Shown: positions 60,248 to 64,000 of the stretch, piece by piece
How positions within the stretch are numbered: position 1 is the first letter of the stretch
Layout of the letters: each line of letters begins with the position of its first letter
Made by a program: the position numbers and the translations under genes
The notes under the pieces: model-generated
What the model saw: only the letters and a program-made list of their open reading frames with translations
Databases searched by the model: none
Told to the model about the DNA's origin: nothing
Assembly (NCBI GenBank): GCA_018396725.1
Contig: JAGTRC010000008.1
Location: 1-64,000 of the forward strand
Length of the DNA stretch: 64,000 nucleotides
Source: Candidatus Bathyarchaeota archaeon
Lineage (GTDB): Archaea; Thermoproteota; Bathyarchaeia; 40CM-2-53-6; DTGE01
Direction of reading: 5' to 3'

Positions 60248-61078
60248 TTGAAGGATAAAGCCAAAGCTATACTTGCAGCTTACACGGCCATAATCATATT
60301 CATATTCTACCTTCCCCTGATCCTGGTAGTGATATTATCGTTTAAGGCGGGTGCGAGGATCTCCTTTCCGATAGAGAAGTTCGACCTCTACTGGTACTTC
60401 GGTGAGCCCGGCAAGGTGGGTACGAGCGGATTTACAAGCGGGATATTCCATGACCCATATATAGCCAGGGTTGCAAGGGACTCCATCCTATTAGGGGTGG
60501 TGAACGGGGCGATAGTGATGCCCCTCGTCCTCTCAGCGGCGCTCGCCTTCAGGCATAGATTCGCCGGCCGCGACCTAATATTCTACCTATTACTTATGGG
60601 CTTCGTGATACCCGCTGTAATATTAGGGTTAGGGGCGAACCTCTTCTACAAGGCTATCGGTATAAAGGAGTACTCCCTCTGGACAGTGCTCCCCCTACAC
60701 ATAGTGTATACCCTGCCCTTCGGGCTCATAATAACTATGGCTAGGTTCGACCCCATGATGGTTGAGTACGAGAACGCGGCGAGGACCCTCGGGGCCAGCG
60801 CCTGGAGCGTATTCAGAAAGATAACCTTCCCACTCATAAGAACCGAGGCGATATCCGTCTTCTTCTTCGCCTACACGCTCTCCTTCAGCGAGCTTTTAAG
60901 GGCAGCCTTCGTGGTAGGCGGGATAGGCACGTTAAGCACTTATATATACAATCAGATGTCCGTTACGGCTCCGACACCTAAATGGTTCGCCATGGGAAGC
61001 GTGACCACAGCCATATCCCTGATAATCCTGCTATCCCTAGCCTACGTAATGAGCAGAGGGCAACGGAGGGCGATCTAG
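60248..61078 (+). CDS. ABC importer 2 permease (PotC-like)
   Basis: 276 aa, TTG start with GAGGTGA upstream, 11 bases after the PotB-like gene. EAA loop ENAARTLGASAWSVFRKITFP; hydrophobic helices throughout; FFAYTLSFSELLRAAFV is typical of PotC. Last gene of the importer 2 operon. Confidence 0.92.
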   Translation: MKDKAKAILAAYTAIIIFIFYLPLILVVILSFKAGARISFPIEKFDLYWYFGEPGKVGTSGFTSGIFHDPYIARVARDSILLGVVNGAIVMPLVLSAALAFRHRFAGRDLIFYLLLMGFVIPAVILGLGANLFYKAIGIKEYSLWTVLPLHIVYTLPFGLIITMARFDPMMVEYENAARTLGASAWSVFRKITFPLIRTEAISVFFFAYTLSFSELLRAAFVVGGIGTLSTYIYNQMSVTAPTPKWFAMGSVTTAISLIILLSLAYVMSRGQRRAI

Positions 61079-61245
61079 AACCCACGCCTAACTCACCGAC
61101 CCTGGCCATCACCTTCGGGTTGGAACCGCTCCATCGAGCCAAGGTAGTATATTGCATAACTAAAGATTGACTTCAGAAGACGGCGATCTACCTTCAATCA
61201 AACCTGCAGATGATAAGACTAGTTGCTTCATGAAATCTTTCATAA

Positions 61246-61281
61246 AAGCTAAAAATAAAAAGAAGCTAAAAATAAAAAGGG
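61246..61281. repeat. Short tandem repeat, aagctaaaaataaaaag x2
   Basis: Two adjacent copies of a 17-base A-rich unit (aagctaaaaataaaaag) in the gap between the convergent importer 2 operon and the M29-like gene. Probably a replication-slippage product. Confidence 0.6.
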
Positions 61282-61316
61282 AGTTTACGTGATATGGTGC
61301 TTTCCTTTATCTCTGC

Positions 61317-62372
61317 CTACTCCTTACCTAGTTTTCTTGCTAGTTCGGCTAGTTCGGGATGGATCACCCGTCCCTCTTCGATTATCTTTTCATCGTCCAG
61401 CCAGACCGTTGAGTTCAAGCATATTCCGTCGAAGTGGGATATCGCCTTTATCCCCTTAGCCTTGAACATGGGGCCTTGATGCCCGAATCCCCACTCAGTG
61501 CTTCCCCAAACTCTTTCATCCTCGGTGCAGAGCCCCGAGAGTTTAGCCCCTGGATTGAACCCATAGCATACATGGGCTGCGCAGTACATGTTCGGGTCTC
61601 CGAGCTTCTTAAGCCACTTCTTCACTATATCCGCTTCCCTTCCTCCTTGGATATCCGCGATCTTCCCCTCCTTAACTATGAGCCTTATGGGCTCCTTGAG
61701 TACGCCTAGATCGGCCTCTCCGCCGCCCGAGAAGGAGCCGTCGAACACTATTGTCCCGTTTATGCTCTCCTCTACTGGGGCCCAGCCCATCTGTCCTAGG
61801 AGGAAGTGGGGCCCGGGCGTGTCCGCGAACAGCTCGCTGGTCACAGGCCTTTTAGGATCGTTCTCGAAGGATACGTCGTTCCCGGCGGGGGTCGTTATCC
61901 TCATCTTCCTTGCTTTCCTAGTCATATCCACTAGAAGGCTTTGGAACTTCGCCTGGGTATCTATATCGATCTTGCCTATGCACCTGACTATCTGATCCAC
62001 GTTTAATCCGCCTATGAAGAGGTAGCGTACCCTGTTAGTGGCCATGGCTTCATCCCAGGGTGTCGAGTAGAGGAGCCACTGGTTATTCAATTCGATCCAG
62101 ACATCCGTGTTAGGTATGGCCGCTTTCAAGGGATCGGGATGGTAGGGATCCCCCACTTTACCATAGCCTGGTGGGGTGGAATGCCACGCCACCATGACCT
62201 TAGCCTCAGCGGCCTCAGCGGCTTTAGCTATCTCCTCGGCTACCCTCCACTCCTGCGGTCCATCGACGGTTATGAGGACGCTCTCCCCCGGCTTAACCTT
62301 ACACAGCTTATTTACAACCTTATAGGCTGTCTTCCCGAGCTCCAGATCCATCAGAGACGGCACGCCAAACAT
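61317..62372 (-). CDS. M29 aminopeptidase/NicX-like metalloenzyme
   Basis: 351 aa. Related to thermophilic aminopeptidases (M29) and to 2,5-dihydroxypyridine 5,6-dioxygenase (NicX). N-terminal CKVKPGESVLITVDGPQEWRVAEEIAKAA; expected metal ligands in AAHVCYGFNPGAKLSG, WGSTEWGFGHQG and SHFDGICLNSTVWLDDE (His/Glu/His-Asp). The NicX-like group usually opens aromatic or heterocyclic rings, whereas true M29 enzymes remove amino acids; the sequence does not decide. Divergently arranged with RLP2. Confidence 0.75.
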   Translation of the reverse strand: MFGVPSLMDLELGKTAYKVVNKLCKVKPGESVLITVDGPQEWRVAEEIAKAAEAAEAKVMVAWHSTPPGYGKVGDPYHPDPLKAAIPNTDVWIELNNQWLLYSTPWDEAMATNRVRYLFIGGLNVDQIVRCIGKIDIDTQAKFQSLLVDMTRKARKMRITTPAGNDVSFENDPKRPVTSELFADTPGPHFLLGQMGWAPVEESINGTIVFDGSFSGGGEADLGVLKEPIRLIVKEGKIADIQGGREADIVKKWLKKLGDPNMYCAAHVCYGFNPGAKLSGLCTEDERVWGSTEWGFGHQGPMFKAKGIKAISHFDGICLNSTVWLDDEKIIEEGRVIHPELAELARKLGKE

Positions 62373-62523
62373 CCTCCATTAAACCGCGATATTAGAATAA
62401 AGGACTTTAATTTATAAAAGTTGGCATACGAAAACTCTAATCATCTAGGCAGAGCTCCTATCGATGTAGGGTCTTTCCCTGGGGTGGAGTCGCCCAGCCC
62501 AGGGTCGGGTAAACAGTAAACTA

Positions 62524-62560
62524 CTTATAATCTTAGAAGTTAAATGAGTAATTGGTGAGG
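62524..62560 (+). promoter_or_regulatory. Promoter and ribosome-binding site of RLP2
   Basis: A TATA-like cttataatc (62524-62532) about 35 bases before the ATG, then GGTGAGG (62554-62560) as ribosome-binding site. The transcript should be nearly leaderless apart from that site. Confidence 0.5.
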
Positions 62561-62564
62561 TCTC

Positions 62565-63941
62565 ATGTCCGCGGAGGAGAGCAAAGCGGTAACGGAAGCC
62601 GTGTGGCAGTTCGGCGAGGAGGCGCGGCTCGTGGGGACTTTCGAATCCCTGGGGATAGACTTCGATAAATACATAGTGGCCTCATTCTACTACGAGGTGA
62701 AGGAGGGGTCTTCCACCCAAGTGGAGGCCGAGCATATAGCGGCCGAGCAGAGCACAGGCACCTGGACCCCCGTCAAATACGAGACCGCCGAGGTTAGGAG
62801 GAGGTACGGCGGCAAAGTATTAAGGGTGTTCCAGCTGCCGGGAAACCCTAACTCCGCGGTAGCCGATATAGCCTTCCCCGCTGAAAACTACGATCCCGTC
62901 GTGGGGGGCTTACCCAACCTCTTATCATGTATAGCAGGCAACATCTACGGCATGGCCGACTTCAAGGCCATCAGGCTTTTAGACTTTCACCTACCAAAGA
63001 ATTGGCTTAGGGAGTTTAAGGGTCCAAAATTTGGCCTGGAAGGGGTGAGAGAGATCGCGGGCACGGCCGGGAGTAGGAGACCGCACCTCGGCACCATAGT
63101 CAAACCCAACTTCGGAATAGACTATAAAACCCACGCCCACATAGTATACGAGGCTGCGGCGGGGGGATGCGACTTCGTAAAGGATGATGAGCTCCTCGTG
63201 AACCCCCCATACAACAGCCTAGAGGATAGGGTCGCAGCCTGCTCCGAGGCCCTAGACAGGGTGAGGGAGGAGGCTGGGAGACAGGCCCTCTATGCAATAA
63301 ACATAACTTCACCAGCCCATAAGATCATAGGCATAGCTGAGAAGGTTCAAGCCAACGCCGCTAAGGGAGTTATACTCATGGTGGACTTCGTGTGGGCCGG
63401 CCTGTCCGCCATCCAGGCTTTAGCTGAGGACCCCTCGATAAAGCTCCCGATCCACTGCCATAGAGCAGGCTACGCCGCCTTCACCAGAAAGCCCGACCAC
63501 GGCATGACGACCCTGGCTCTATCCAAGCTGGTGCGGGTGGCTGGAGGAGATCAACTCCACACCGGGACGGCGGCTGGGAAGATGCACGGCAGAATAGCCG
63601 ATGTCCAGACGATAAACAGGGCCCTGAGGAGCGAGTGGCTCCACCTGAAGCCTACGATGCCAGTAGCATCGGGAGGGATTCACCCTGGAAACCTACACTG
63701 GAACGTGGCCTTCCTAGGCACCGATATCACCATAAACTTGGGCGGGGGAATCCACGGCCACCCAGACGGTACAAAAACGGGAGCCAGAGCAGCTAGGCTA
63801 GCATTGGACGCAATACTACGAGGCATACCCTTAACCGAAGCCGCTGAGAAGCATCCAGAACTCAAACGGGCATTCCAGAAATGGAGCTATATACCAATAC
63901 CAGGGGAACTTGAAAACCTCAGGATATGGTGGCCCTCATAA
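62565..63941 (+). CDS. RuBisCO large-subunit homologue RLP2, nearly complete active site but K177 replaced by Asn
   Basis: 458 aa. Compared with spinach RuBisCO it keeps E60 (E61), N123 (N126), K175 (K180), K201/D203/E204 (K206, D208, E209), H294 and R295 (H299, R300), H327 (H332), loop-6 K334 (K339 in GKMHG), S379 (S369) and GGGIHGHPDG. Replaced are K177 (N182 in VKPNFG), H298 (Y303) and E336 (H341). This is much less eroded than RLP1, and carboxylation or a related C-C reaction on a 2-carboxy-sugar phosphate is conceivable. The neighbours are importer 2 and an M29/NicX-like gene. It could use RuBP from the AMP phosphorylase/R15P isomerase pair, or a different substrate. Confidence 0.9.
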   Translation: MSAEESKAVTEAVWQFGEEARLVGTFESLGIDFDKYIVASFYYEVKEGSSTQVEAEHIAAEQSTGTWTPVKYETAEVRRRYGGKVLRVFQLPGNPNSAVADIAFPAENYDPVVGGLPNLLSCIAGNIYGMADFKAIRLLDFHLPKNWLREFKGPKFGLEGVREIAGTAGSRRPHLGTIVKPNFGIDYKTHAHIVYEAAAGGCDFVKDDELLVNPPYNSLEDRVAACSEALDRVREEAGRQALYAINITSPAHKIIGIAEKVQANAAKGVILMVDFVWAGLSAIQALAEDPSIKLPIHCHRAGYAAFTRKPDHGMTTLALSKLVRVAGGDQLHTGTAAGKMHGRIADVQTINRALRSEWLHLKPTMPVASGGIHPGNLHWNVAFLGTDITINLGGGIHGHPDGTKTGARAARLALDAILRGIPLTEAAEKHPELKRAFQKWSYIPIPGELENLRIWWPS

Positions 63942-64000
63942 ACCCCCAATCCTTCTTGTAAAAGTTATCCCATTACCCGCTGATCGTGGGATCCATCGCT

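Noticed and set aside
61246-61281. CRISPR-like repeat
   Set aside because: Only two short, directly adjacent A-rich copies with no spacer.

Overview
This window is archaeal chromosomal DNA. The evidence is a replication/translation cluster (GINS, PriS, PriL, PCNA, TFS, L44e, S27e, aIF2-alpha, Nop10), fibrillarin with Nop5, an AglB oligosaccharyltransferase, a thermosome relative, RNase HII, Shine-Dalgarno plus TATA/BRE signals, and a tRNA whose introns fold into bulge-helix-bulge motifs. The gene set and tRNA introns suggest the Thermoproteota/TACK side (for example Bathyarchaeia), but this is inference; no rRNA is present to settle it. I see no CRISPR array, transposase or integrase.

Layout. 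(1) 0-8.3 kb: end of an acetamidase/formamidase gene, then a five-part ABC importer (Tat-exported binding protein, two permeases, a tiny membrane protein, and two convergent ATPases resembling the GlpS/GlpT pair of glycerol importers) and an FGGY sugar kinase. (2) 8.4-12.4 kb: an operon for a fused 2-oxoacid dehydrogenase E1, a lipoyl E2 and a class II (fuculose-P type) aldolase. (3) 12.5-18.8 kb: a RuBisCO-like protein (RLP1), an ADP-dependent sugar kinase, a class-II-FBA-like protein with an altered active site, and a second FGGY kinase. (4) 18.8-21.8 kb: a creatininase-family amidohydrolase, an FrdA-like flavoprotein lacking the dicarboxylate site, and a 2Fe-2S-only partner. (5) 21.9-30.7 kb: GcvT, GcvH, an AcoX/NAD-kinase-like protein, IleRS and AglB. 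(6) 30.8-36.9 kb: the replication/translation cluster. (7) 37-40.2 kb: MgtC and three genes of the methanogen-type homocysteine pathway. (8) 40.3-45 kb: a phosphodiesterase, an ATP-cone nuclease-fold protein without a normal start codon, AMP phosphorylase and ribose-1,5-bisphosphate isomerase. (9) 45.1-45.4 kb: a candidate structured RNA. (10) 45.4-54.3 kb: RNase HII, fibrillarin/Nop5, PyrD, a NucS-like protein, IscU/IscS, a membrane polyferredoxin with thioredoxin reductase, a regulator and a two-intron tRNA-Cys. (11) 54.4-64 kb: a divergent thermosome-like protein, a PotABCD-type importer, an M29/NicX-like enzyme and a second RuBisCO homologue (RLP2).

How they fit. Two importers, two FGGY kinases, an ADP-dependent kinase, two aldolase-family proteins, a TPP/lipoyl complex, an FAD/2Fe-2S pair and two RuBisCO-superfamily proteins with non-standard active sites suggest an undescribed carbohydrate or sugar-acid degradation network. 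The AMP phosphorylase and R15P isomerase could supply ribulose-1,5-bisphosphate, but neither RuBisCO homologue here has a complete carboxylase active site. The RLP1/ADP-kinase/aldolase-like operon at 12.5-16.3 kb is the strongest candidate for new biochemistry. The two-intron tRNA-Cys and the complementary half-degenerate ABC ATPase pair are the clearest structural oddities.
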